The notes under the pieces are model-generated. The model did no database searches. It saw nothing but the letters and a program-made list of their open reading frames with translations, and was not told where the DNA came from. The position numbers and the translations under genes are program-made. From Fragilaria crotonensis (taxonomy: Eukaryota > Bacillariophyta > Fragilariophyceae > Fragilariales > Fragilariaceae), in the NCBI GenBank assembly GCA_022925895.1, contig JAKSYS010000840.1, forward strand, positions 1 to 19,576: 19,576 nucleotides of DNA. Reading direction: 5' to 3'. Below are positions 9,118-18,848 of the stretch, piece after piece. Within the stretch, counting starts at the first letter, position 1; every line of letters starts with the position of its first letter.

Positions 9118-11628
9118 CTATCGAAGATCCAGCCAATCCATCAGAACAGCTGGACCCTTAACGCGCAATTCAGTTGCCATCTCAGTCAATTCCGAGCCAA
9201 TATTAATGGTTGTCTCAGCATCTTCAGCGTCGTCTTCCGTATAGTCGCTCATATATCCCGATCGCCGAGGGTTATGCGCTCGGCATAGGAGGACGCATCG
9301 TCCACATAACTTCCATCGTCACCGTAGCCCGACCTCATGACCGATGAACTCGCGAACGAACTGGCGTCTGTTTCAGTCCCAGGCGTTGACACAACAGATC
9401 GTGGTCCCATTTCATCATCTGCATCATCCGTATCGTAGCTGTATGGGGACCAAAGAGCCGGCCCGCGGCGAACGGGTGCAACAGGGACATCAGGGATTAA
9501 AGACCCGTGCTGTTGTTCGGCTTCTACAGACTCAAGCGAGCGACCCATGATGCGGCGAGGTCGGCTACCTTTCGGGCCGTCTACCTTCATGATACGGTCC
9601 ATCGCAGCAGCGCGGATTTGAGCAACCTGTTGTTGCTTCAGTATCTCTTGTGACGAGATGAGTGACGCGACCTGTTTTCCAGGACTAGATTCAGTGGTTT
9701 GGGTCGACGAGACGGAGGAGACGCGATGAGGCTCGGTTGGCTTGTTTGGTTTCGAATTCACGACGCCGGGAGGATCCAACAACTTTGAGGGCTCCACTCT
9801 TTGCAATGATCTTCTGTCGATGTCCTCCTCCTCCTCGTCGCTGCAGCATGCGGATTCATTCTCCATCTGCGGCTCTTGCTCATTCAAATCACCAGAATCT
9901 GAATCGGTCTCATCCTCCACCTGACGGACAGAATAAGTACTAGAAAAGGTGGAGAACATTTCAGTGCCTTCGTCGGTTTCCAGCACTTGCGTCATCATTC
10001 TGGGGCTAACTGTGCGATAGGAACCGTCGAGGCTTATTGAATCTTCACCGACTTCAGGAATAGCCATAAAGGAATCGTCAGACCAAAACGGAGCCGGGTC
10101 TTCTTTTATGTTTACATGTTGTTGCGGTGGCTGTGCCACGTCGACATTTGAGGCTAGCGAAGTTATGCGCCGCACAGAAGCTGGGTCGAAAGGAGTGCTG
10201 GCGATGTCGTGCGTGACTGCACCAGGATCTTAGGCACTAAAGGGACGCAGGGATCGCCGTCCTCTTGCTCCTTCTTTTCTTCCTGAACCGTAGGTTGATC
10301 CATGCTCGGCATCTTCTTCGCACTTCGCGTCAGAACCGTTTTCTCGTTCACTTCTTGTTCAATTATCTTCCTCGTTGCTTCTTGAGCCGATACGTCCATA
10401 CGTGCTTCATCTGCTGCTGGAGGGTCGACTTTCTTCCTTTCTTGGACCAATTGGGTAGTGACCTTTGGCAGGTCACTTGGTTCCGAAAATGTCCTCCGTT
10501 CTCGAACGTCTTGGTCCACATTGTTCACTCCTTTAACTCCTTGGTCCGCATCTTTCATTCGTTTCACTTCTTTGTCCGCATCTTTCACTTGTTTCACTTC
10601 TTGGCCCGCATTCTTTTCTCGTTTATCTTCTTGCTTTGCATTTTTCACTCGTTTAACTTCTTGGTCCTCATTTTTCACTCGTTTAACTTCTCGGTCTTTG
10701 AATTGCTCTTCGTCAGCACTTGATACCACTGCTTTCCTCGGACTTCCTCTTGGTTGACTCGTCGAGAGAGGCCCCCGTTGCGGAGCTACTATCGCTCTCT
10801 TTTCCTTTTGGTCGGGATTTTCCCTCATTTCAAGCGTTCCGTCACTCAAGACGACCCATTGCAATGACGAATCTGGATGATCTGCCTCACTTTCAAACGA
10901 CAAGTCGACCGAATCCAATTTCACAGGGACAGGGTCTACGGGTCTTGCGGGACTTGGAGTAATGGGGGTCTCGACCGTGACTTGGGTCGGAATGCGATCC
11001 GTTTTTCGCTCCTTCTTCCGCCTTTGTTCCAAATCGTCGTAGATCATGTCCACTTCAATGTCACCATTAGACGTGGCATCCGCATAAAAGAGGAAAGCCC
11101 CATAATCCTTGGAAAGCGCTGTTTGCTCGTCAAAAGGAATATCGTCCTTGTGTGAAACTGGAAATTTTCCCCAGTCCACGACAGCCTGACTGTACGCAGG
11201 AGCCACTTTAATGGGTGATTTCTTGGCTTGAATCACATCGCGAACGGTCCCCCTCTTTGAAGACGACAGACTCTTCGTGGGACTCGACTTCTCCAGACGG
11301 CCGGGATCCACGATTTTGGGAGACCCGGGGGAAACGCTGGATTCGCTCGTCGACGCACTACTTGTAGTGGCAGCATTCGAAGTCTTGATCATTGGCGCAG
11401 CTACAATGTTGGAAGGGCTTGGAGGTTCATAGGTGGGCGTCGTGTTGAGCGTAGTCGATACCTTGACTGGTGCATTTTGTCTATTCGTTGCGCTACCGTT
11501 GTTGTCGTTGTTGTTCTTGTTCCACGCGACCTCAGCAACTTTTGGATGAACTTTCGTGGTCGAAATCGTTTCTTCTTGGCAGTCGCCGTCACCGACGCCG
11601 TCGCGAGACCTGATGATTCCGCCATCAC
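9118..11628 (-). CDS. Large low-complexity protein with charged decapeptide repeats; unknown function
   Basis: Read on the minus strand from ATG 11628 (or the next Met at 11625) to TAG 9118-9120, this gives about 835 residues. The N-terminus is basic (KKKRFRPRKFIQKLLR) and is followed by an Asn/Thr-rich linker. Next come a more ordered part (AVVDWGKFPVSHKDDIPFDE, then GAFLFYADATSNGDIEVDMI) and a charged decapeptide repeat. A long Ser/Glu/Asp-rich tail follows, ending MATELRVKGPAVLMDWLDLR. Three one-base-missing frame changes are needed: near 11500-11540, near 10225-10232 and near 9250-9258. Each gives a smooth continuation, for example DPGAVTHDIAS and then DYTEDDAEDAE. I recognise no domain. 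The composition suggests a mostly disordered protein; nuclear or scaffold roles are guesses. The 71-bp gap to the convergent ORF on its 3' side is short. Confidence 0.65.
10510..10699 (-). repeat. 30-bp in-frame tandem repeat (about 6.3 copies)
   Basis: Units start at 10510, 10540, 10570, 10600, 10630 and 10660, with a partial copy from 10690. Each encodes ten residues of the form QEVKRVKNAD on the minus strand. Copies differ by substitutions only, so the period is kept exactly. The two units nearest 10689 are the most alike. The translated array is highly charged (K, E, D, R) and could form an extended helix. Confidence 0.9.
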
Positions 11629-12175
11629 TCCACTGTGCGATATAGCAACAAAGCTAGGAGTCTCTGTTTTGTTTGCAACAGATTGGAAGTGAAAGCAAGA
11701 TAAGTGAGGTATTCTTTCACGATGTCCGTTGTCTAATCTTTGGATTGAACTGAGAGGTGACTAGTAGAGAAGGGCCGTTACGGTTACGATGATTCTCCTT
11801 GACATGTGTTTTGTGTTTTGTGGTTTGTATTGGAGCAGGTAAGATTGTACCTGACAGGTCTTGCGAAGGAAATGCCAAAAACTGAAAACAGATTGGTTGG
11901 CGCGGGAACGGAGTTCATCAAAATTCATATTTCTATGGATTTGTATACTCGATCTACATCCATATGATTATCATGCAAATTGATTTAAAATTTGATTTAT
12001 CTATGTAATCTTTGTTGAAAGATACCTGTGATACCCTCGGTTCCCGCGACGACAGCCATTAAATCTTTATATAACTTTTCGGCCTGTACATTTCCCACGC
12101 TCGGCGTGCACGGCTGGCGGATGTTTCAAGTCTGCCGTGACCAATATTTTATTTAACAGCAGCAATTTATCTCTA
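11629..12175. other. Spacer upstream of the low-complexity protein gene
   Basis: No ORF of note lies here. The sequence becomes AT-rich from about 11920 to 12020. This should contain the promoter of the minus-strand gene starting at 11628, but no specific element can be named. Confidence 0.4.
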
Positions 12176-12479
12176 CTACACCGGGTACTGTACAGTATTT
12201 AGTCTGGATGGGCAAATAGCCTGGATTCCTAAATACTGTGGTCCAGACTAATATATGTTTGAAACTAATTTTCGCCATAAGGGCATCATAAAAAGTCGGT
12301 ATTTTTCATTTGGCTTCTGAATCGCTAATAGTACGAATCGTAGATGTGTTTCCTGACGTCCCTGGTATCCGTGCGCCAATATTCGCAAATTGGCCGATCC
12401 AGACTAATTTATGTTTGGGGTCAAAAAATGGAGTGTTGCACAATAGTCTGGACCAGACTAAATACTGTACCCGGTGTAG
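12176..12479. mobile_element. MITE-like element with terminal inverted repeats
   Basis: The left end (12176-12207) begins CTACACCGGGTAC and ends AGTATTTAGTCTGG. The right end (12453-12479) is its reverse complement, except that the left copy has five extra bases (TGTAC). CTA lies immediately outside both ends (12173-12175 and 12480-12482), a candidate 3-bp target duplication. The roughly 304-bp element has no coding capacity. Inside, a motif of the form CCAGACTAATWTATGTTT occurs twice in direct orientation (near 12243 and 12400). A 3-bp target site would suit PIF/Harbinger-type transposition, but this is not proven. Confidence 0.75.
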
Positions 12480-12538
12480 CTAGTAGACCAAGGCTACGGT
12501 ACTGTCCATTGCACCAAAAGGTTGCGTGATACAACAGT

Positions 12539-14553
12539 TCAAGACTCAACGAGCGAATCCGACAAGAACGACGTCGTCACATCGAGAGTTTCGAGGAGAT
12601 GCTTCTGCGAAACGGCAACGTTCTCGTGCCGTGCCAGGGCCAACGCAAGTTGTAACGTATTTTTTATCTGACGGCCGTTGATGTCAACTTTGGCAAGTTC
12701 ATCCACGTCCAAGGACGACAAGTCCATATTCAATCGTGTGATCATGGACGACCAAATCTCCTTTCGAGACTCCAAGGAAAGTGGGTCGTAGCAAGTGCAC
12801 ATGTGACTCGAGATTGAAAGGCGGGATCCAGAGACTCGACACGATTTGTCGTCAAGAACAGAATGCCACTGTAGTATTCCAACAATCGAAGCATCACGCA
12901 CACCATGGCATTGCGGACGATGTCATTCTTCGTTCGCCGTTCCAAAAGCATCTCGGCTTCATCAATCAATACCAAGGCCTTCCAAGGAATGCAAAGGTCT
13001 AGGATATCTTGGAGGCGCTCCTCAAGGGATTCTGGAGATGTACCAAGTTCGCCCATGCTCACCACGTAAAGTGGTTTGTGAAGCATCTCGGCAATGGCCT
13101 CGGCTGTCAAGGTCTTTCCAACGCCTGGAGGGCCATGAAGGAGAAAGATGGATCCATCGCCCTTTCCAGCAATCACGTCAACACTCTCCTTTCCCTCGTG
13201 CGAAGTAACTAGGGCACGAATCAACTTTTTCCTACCTCCTGACATGACCAACGCATCAAACGCCTTCTCATTGAACTCGACACTTTTGGTTCCATGCACC
13301 ATGGCGACACCCCATGTCCTGGCTTGTAGAGAGAACCCAGGCACGGTCGGCCAAGTCATGGCTACCAAGGACTCTGGCAATGCACCAGAAATAATCAAAA
13401 GTTCATTGTGGTTGTCAGCGTCCGGGCTAGCTTGAGAACCAGTGCTGTATGTGTCCGCACCTTGTTGGACAGAGTGTTGAGAGCGCGATTGTGCGTAGAG
13501 TTTGAGACTGTTGACGACGACGTCGGACGCCATTCCGGTGTTTTGGGCACAATGGACTCCCCTCGACCAAGACGCGATGGTATCGACAATCATGCGACCG
13601 CCACTTCTCGATGCCTGGCCATAGCTGCCCTGTCGACTGCTGCCGCCTTTCAAAGACCCTTTGCCTGTGGGAATAAACGTGCCAGCGTTGTATTCGACCA
13701 TAACTCCGCTGCCACTGAGAGCGTTGGGGCTCGCAGGATTAGGACCACATATCTCTTGATATTGGATGCCGCGAGCCTTGAGCATGTCCAGAAGCTCAGG
13801 AGTAGGGGTTGTGAACATATCCATACTTTGCGTAGTGGATCGAACGCCATTGAAATGCGACTGCAAAAATTGGGCCTCAATGACAGCATATTTTCTGTCG
13901 CCAATCGATACAACAACCTCCATGGCCACGAAAAACGACGAGACGATGCCAAACAAGGCTTTGCGTCGAGAGTAGTAGCATGCACGGGCCCTCATGAGTG
14001 TTGGCACTGTCACTCCAGTTCCAACACCGTGGTCCACATATTCTCTGCCTGGCAGAAAAAACTCTTGCAGTGAATCGAAGTCAACTAAACCTGACGCGAT
14101 GTTCGACCTTGCCGCCTCAATAACCTCCTTGTGTTCCCCCTCGATATAATTCACTAACGAATCTAGACCTGGCACTTCAATGGTGTCTTCTCCAATCCTT
14201 GGCAATCGTACGCCGAACGCAGCAGCCTGTTTGGAGAGACGAAAGCACGCATATTTGGATTCAGCGGATGGCATATCCGTCGTTGCTTGGTTGAACTGTT
14301 TCACATCGTACTGTAGCGATCGCAACAACCCGAGAGCATCGTACAGTTTCGAACGCTCAATCTTGACCACGGGAGTCTTGACCGAATTCCGTCGAATAAA
14401 AATAAGAGTGGCTCCAGTGTACTTGCGGATGACAGTGTAGAGGTGAAATCCATTGCCCTTCCGTTCGTTAATGATGACGTCGCCGGTCGGCTGATCCCCG
14501 TCATTGGCTGGCTCTGGGTACCAGATTTCGTTGTCATAATCTGGTTCTGTCAT
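12539..14553 (-). CDS. AAA ATPase with DUF7025-like N-terminal region
   Basis: Start ATG 14553, stop TGA 12541-12539, about 671 residues. The C-terminal third is a classical AAA module: Walker A GPPGVGKT (residues 474-481), Walker B LVLIDEAE (527-534), sensor region ILFLTTNRVESLD, arginine-finger region AFQSR, and a lid with DINGRQIKNTLQLALALA. The approach to the ATPase (VPGFSLQARTWGVAMVHG, then FNEKAFDALVM) and the part around residues 160-330 match the architecture of DUF7025-AAA proteins, best known from filamentous fungi. Their substrate is unknown; AAA modules generally remodel proteins by ATP hydrolysis. One missing base near 12786-12797 moves the last 80 or so residues (YDPLSLESRKEIWSSM onward) to another frame. 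The rest is open without introns. No targeting signal or membrane segment is evident. Confidence 0.85.
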
Positions 14554-15241
14554 TGCGAGAGACGGGCACCGTTAGATGTCGATGTTATGGTTTAGGAAGG
14601 CAAAAGGCTGTCGCTGCTTGGCTGAGAAACGGTATCCTCCCAACCTGTCGGTCGTGCATACTGTAAATAGGGTTCAATTCGGAGTGGTCGTGAGTCGTGA
14701 GTCGCGAGTCGCGACATGGACGCAGTCACTGGAAATCGGAGCACTGAGCACTGATCACTTGAAGTGTTTCATATACAGTATACCTGGTACTCCGAGTACT
14801 GTAGTTCTCGTATGTGCTATGTATTGCAATCTTATATTTGGCATCTGGAATCTGGACAGGCTCCCGGCGAAAAGCACCCACTTCTGTCCGCCAGACCGTT
14901 AGCGGACGCGCGCAATTGTTGGAGCGATATGATAGTGATCTCACATGTCATACGACTATGGAATTGTATGTTTGAAACTGGTATTATACCAGTGGTATAA
15001 TACAGCTGTATTATACCACCCAGTTTTGGAATTGTATTTTAAAATGTATTTTAAAATAATTGTTAGGGTTAAGGTTTTACGATGGTATGGTGTTTTCTGA
15101 GCTAGAAACAGCAAACACTTTCGACACAACATATAAAAGACCTACTTTTCCGTGTGCAATTGCACTACGCTGGTCTTGCATAGATTTCGTGTTTCCCGGC
15201 ATAATTGATCAAACCATGCAAACCTGGCAAAATGCGAGCAC
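14554..15241. other. Spacer between AAA gene and fold-back element
   Basis: No convincing gene is present. About 135 bp upstream of the AAA start lies a 7-bp tandem repeat (GTCGTGA twice, GTCGCGA twice; 14687-14714). A GTACT-rich tract lies near 14770-14810 and an AT-rich palindrome at 14979-15017. The AAA gene promoter should be in the first few hundred bases. Confidence 0.45.
14979..15017. repeat. AT-rich palindromic cluster
   Basis: GGTATAATAC-AGCT-derived sequence at 14994-15017 is a perfect 24-bp palindrome (arms GGTATAATACAG and CTGTATTATACC). It is preceded by another palindrome, TGGTATTATACCA. Related GGTATAATACAG words occur at 18059-18090. These may be footprints of small inverted-repeat elements. 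Confidence 0.7.
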
Positions 15242-16408
15242 GTTGGATTTGCTGCCTGTTTGTGTGCTCTGATCAAAGACACTGCATACCAAGCAGAGTC
15301 TGCGGTCAGACTTGGAGATGCAGAAGATGATCCTATAAATATTTCTTTCAGTTGCATTGGTGTTGTTCATGATGCCCTAGGATTTTGTTAGTGAGCTTAC
15401 TCATTGGTTGAAACACAGTCAATGCACAAGCCCAAAATATACAGGGTGCGGGGTCCCCTTTGTAATGCAAAATCTGAGGGCTGCATTGGAGATGCAGAAC
15501 AGATCTTCTGTCAAGGATTATTAAGAGTGTATCAGAAATGTTTTAGACAACCTAGGATTGTTTGTAGTGAGCTTACTCATTGGTTGAAACACAAGTCAAT
15601 GCACAAGGCCCGAATATACAGGGCGTGGGGTCCCCATTGTAATGCAAAATCTGAGGGCTGTATTGGAGTTGCAGAACAAATCTTCTGTCAATGATTGTTA
15701 AGGGTGTATCAGAAATGTTTTTGACACCCTAGGATTGTTTGTAGTGAGCTTACTCATTGGTTGAAACACAAGTCAATGCACAAGCCTCAAATGTACAGGG
15801 TGCAGGGTCCCCATTGTAATGCAAAATCTGAGGGCTGTATTGGAGTTGCAGAACAAATCTTCTGTCAATGATTGTTAAGGGTGTATCAGAAATGTTTTTG
15901 ACACCCTAGGATTGTTTGTAGTGAGCTTACTCATTGGTTGAAACACAAGTCAACGCACAAGTCCCAGATATACAGGGTGCGGGGAACCCTTTGTAATGCA
16001 AAATCTGAGTCCTAAATTAGAAATGCAGAAAAAATGTTCTGCTAGGGTTTGTCAAGTAAGCATTGATGATGCCGACGGTATCCTTTGATTGGAGTGGGTA
16101 GATATACCCATTGACTAGTGTGCAATTCAGTACGTAATTTGCCACAATTGCTGATACAGGGCTTTCAGTTAAATGAACATTCTGCAGTCAGACATTAATA
16201 TTATGCAGAATTGTGCTGTTGTGTTTTGTTGAGTGTGTATGGATTGTATTGATGGTATCTTGAGATCCTCTCAACCTTTTACGCTCATTGACTTCTTGAA
16301 GATTCAATTTTGATGCAAAAATGATAACAAATAAATACACAAAAATGATCAATACTCGATCAATTTTAGATTTTAAAGAAATCCAAAAATGGCATTTACT
16401 CCATCAAC
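15242..16408 (+). repeat. Left arm: tandem array of ~177-bp units (six copies)
   Basis: The marker GGAGATGCAGAA or variants recurs at 15314, 15488, 15665, 15842, about 16018 and about 16198, at steps of 174-180 bp. A second marker, GTGAGCTTACTCATTGG, recurs at 15391, 15567, 15744 and 15921. The central copies (15391-15921) are nearly identical. The outer copy and the two inner copies are strongly diverged, which suggests recent amplification in the middle of the array. The inner end is AT-rich and carries no unit marker. Confidence 0.85.
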
Positions 16409-16649
16409 AAACGCTTGAAACTCATTTACAGAAGCTCTGGTAATGAAAGTCGATGCTTGGGCTGTTATAGTGCAACTGATCAGCTCAGAACATAAAGTAC
16501 TTCTGATTTGTGTAACTCAACACTAGTAGATAACATGTGATCGCATCCTAAATTACACATTAACTTATGTCGCTAACACCAACACTAACTCCCAAAGCGA
16601 ATTTTGTTGCGGGAGCTTCAGCCAATGAGTCTCAGGCTCTTGATTACGG
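16409..16649. other. Loop of fold-back element
   Basis: About 240 bp of apparently single-copy sequence between the arms. No ORF or motif is seen. The boundaries are soft because similarity between the arms fades gradually (ATGGCATTTACTCC opposite ATGGTAATTACTCC). Confidence 0.6.
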
Positions 16650-17609
16650 AGTAATTACCATGTTTGGATTTCTTTAAAATCCAAAATTGATTGAGTATTG
16701 ATCATTTTTTGTGTATTTATTTGTTATCATTTTTGCATCAAAATTGAATCTTCAAGAAGTCAATGAGCATAAAAGGTTGAGAGGATCTCAGGATACCATC
16801 AATACAATCCATACACACTCAACAAAACACAACAGCACAATTCTGCATAATATTAATGTCTGACTGCAGAATGTTCATTTAACTGAAAGCCCTGTATCAG
16901 CAATTGTGGCAAATTACGTACTGAATTGCACACTAGTCAATGGGTATATCTACCCACTCCAATCAAAGGATACCGTCGGCATCATCAATGCTTACTTGAC
17001 AAACCCTAGCAGAACATTTTTTCTGCATTTCTAATTTAGGACTCAGATTTTGCATTACAATATCTGGGACTTGTGCGTTGACTTGTGTTTCAACCAATGA
17101 GTAAGCTCACTACCAATCCTAGGTGTCAAAAACATTTCTGATACACCCTTAACAATCATTGACAGAAGATTTGTTCTGCAACTCCAATACAGCCCTCAGA
17201 TTTTGCATTACAATGGGGACCCCACACCCTGTATATTCGGGGCTTGTGCTTTGATTTGTGATTCAACCAATGAGTAAGCTCACTACAAACAATCCTAGGG
17301 TGTCTAAAACATTTCTGATACACCCTTTACAATCCTTGACAGAAGATCTGTTCTGCATCTCCAATGCAGCCCTCAGATTTTGCATTACAATGGGGACCCC
17401 GCACCCTGTATATTAGGGGCTTATGCATTGACTTGTGTTTCAACCAATGAGTAAGCTCACTAAAGAGATCCTAGGGCATCATGAACAACACCAATGCAAC
17501 TGAAAGAAATATTTATAGGATCATCTTCTGCATCTCCAAGTCTGACCACAGACTCTGCTTGGTATGCAGTGTCTTTGATCAGAGCACACAAACAGGCAGC
17601 AAATCCAAC
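16650..17609 (-). repeat. Right arm: inverted tandem array of ~177-bp units (five copies)
   Basis: The inverted marker TTCTGCATCTCC or variants recurs at 16841, 17021, 17174, 17351 and 17526. Steps are 180, 153, 177 and 175 bp; the short step is caused by loss of about 22 bp present in the matching left-arm unit (around 15974-15996). The marker GTAAGCTCAC recurs at 17101, 17274 and 17451. Identity with the left arm is high by eye along the inner 400 bp and at the outer end. Confidence 0.85.
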
Positions 17610-18328
17610 CACCAGCATAGAATTCCATTGCCGCTAGTGATGATCCTGCATCTTTCAGCAGCATGGAACCAAGCTCCTTATTGGCCAAGCCTGAATCTGT
17701 CAACTTTGCAGTAGTAGGTGAGGAAACACGGTGGTGTGGAGATATTCTCATTCCACACTGCGGCTCCTAAATTGCTGGTTACGTATGATGAAGAACCACC
17801 CCTACCCAAAACACACAAGTTAAACACATCAATGACCATGACAGAACCATTTTACTAGGTGAATTAGGTCTTTAATTGCAATTTTTTTGACTTTCTATGC
17901 TATGTTAGTATACTTGTTAACTAACCTCCAAAAAGGGACGTACTTGGAAGCCCTGCTCAGGAAAGTTTTCCGCATGTGGCGGGCTAACCCCCAACCCAGA
18001 GCACGTAGCACGGTAGTAGTCTACTCGGTACTGTACTGTAGTGCTGTTTAATACAATATGGTATAATACAGTAAAATACAGTATAATACACCCTCCATCT
18101 CAACTATTTGTTTAATACAATTCGATACATACGACCTCCAAACGGGTTGCAAGTGTACCTCCGATAAAAATAGACAGCGAGCATAAAAAACTGTGTCAGC
18201 CCGTACAAACTTCGTACAATCCACTCCGACAATTCTCATGCCCAAATTCACTCCGAATTGTCTATCCTTGTAAGTACGTGTTTCACGTACATCCTGGTAT
18301 ACGCATAAACAAGGGCAGCGCAACAGCA
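17610..18328. other. Spacer right of fold-back element
   Basis: No convincing gene. A minus-strand open stretch (17751-17521) crosses the element boundary; it may be a remnant of a gene next to, or carried by, the element. At 18005-18095 there is a run of GTACTGTA and TATAATACAG words related to the palindrome near 15000. Confidence 0.4.
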
Positions 18329-18604
18329 ATGACAACACAACAACATCGACAACAATTTCTTTTGGCCCAAGTTGCATCCTATGGGGACGAGTCATCGCTC
18401 ATCACCCATTCTAAAGAGATTCCCGACATCAATCCACATGATTTTGTGATGCTGGAGTATCCGATGGACGAATCACCGAAGGCAGGAGCACAATCGATTG
18501 CGACTCGTATTCCACGTTACTCGGAGGACTTGCAAAAGGAGTTTTTTGGAACCTCAACTTCTCAATCAACTTTTGGTTGGACCGCCATTGGACTCTCTCT
18601 CTTA
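18329..18604 (+). CDS. Short hypothetical ORF, possibly the 5' part of a frame-broken gene
   Basis: ATG 18329 opens a frame of 92 codons (MTTQQHRQQFLLAQ onward) with balanced composition (PHDFVMLEYPMDESPK). It stops at TGA 18605-18607, just after a CTCTCTCT run. In another frame the sequence continues without a break in style to 18848 (SYEIPLGWSDKMLDGR). A slippage in the CT run could therefore have split one gene. The continuation resembles the start of a WW domain (PLGW, then DGR), but the later conserved Tyr and Trp are missing in this frame. No function is assigned. Confidence 0.35.
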
Positions 18605-18848
18605 TGAAATACCACTTGGCTGGTCAGATAAAATGCTCGATGGTAGGCTTAAGGGAATTACCGACTGCGACAATAAGCGAGGAATACCGGTGGACCCGAT
18701 GGAACATCAGATGGAGTGTCAGATGGCGTACTGGATTGTAGTTCAGGTGATTGCTGTCGACAAAGGGAATTTGGAGCAGAGAGGGAATTTAAAAGGAAAC
18801 ATTGCTGGGTGTAGCAGATGTCCGATTAATCCCCCACAAACACAGTGA

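Larger units (their letters stand above)
15242..17609. mobile_element. Fold-back element with tandem-repeat inverted arms
   Basis: The left arm (15242 to about 16408) is the reverse complement of the right arm (about 16650 to 17609), with the arms starting GTTGGATTTGC and ending GCAAATCCAAC. Each arm is a tandem array of a unit of about 177 bp. A loop of about 240 bp separates them. The left arm has one more unit than the right arm, and the right arm lacks about 22 bp in an inner unit. CAC flanks both ends (15239-15241 and 17610-17612), a possible but weak target duplication. No transposase is encoded. The layout matches fold-back (FB) type elements known from animals and plants. A transcript would form a hairpin of about 1 kb. 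Confidence 0.85.

Noticed and set aside
10265-10723. Plus-strand ORF of 152 codons rich in Phe/Leu, looking membrane-like
   Set aside because: It is the antisense reading of the charged decapeptide array, which automatically gives a hydrophobic repeat.
15404-15694. 96-codon ORF as an independent gene
   Set aside because: It is a translation of the tandem units of the fold-back arm. It is reported as a property of the repeat, not as a gene.
15391-15960. CRISPR array
   Set aside because: Units are 177 bp with no short repeat and unique-spacer pattern, and the arms are inverted; the genome is eukaryotic.
18048-18395. Minus-strand ORF of 115 codons
   Set aside because: It overlaps the start of the plus-strand ORF and includes low-complexity TATAATAC sequence; no recognisable feature.
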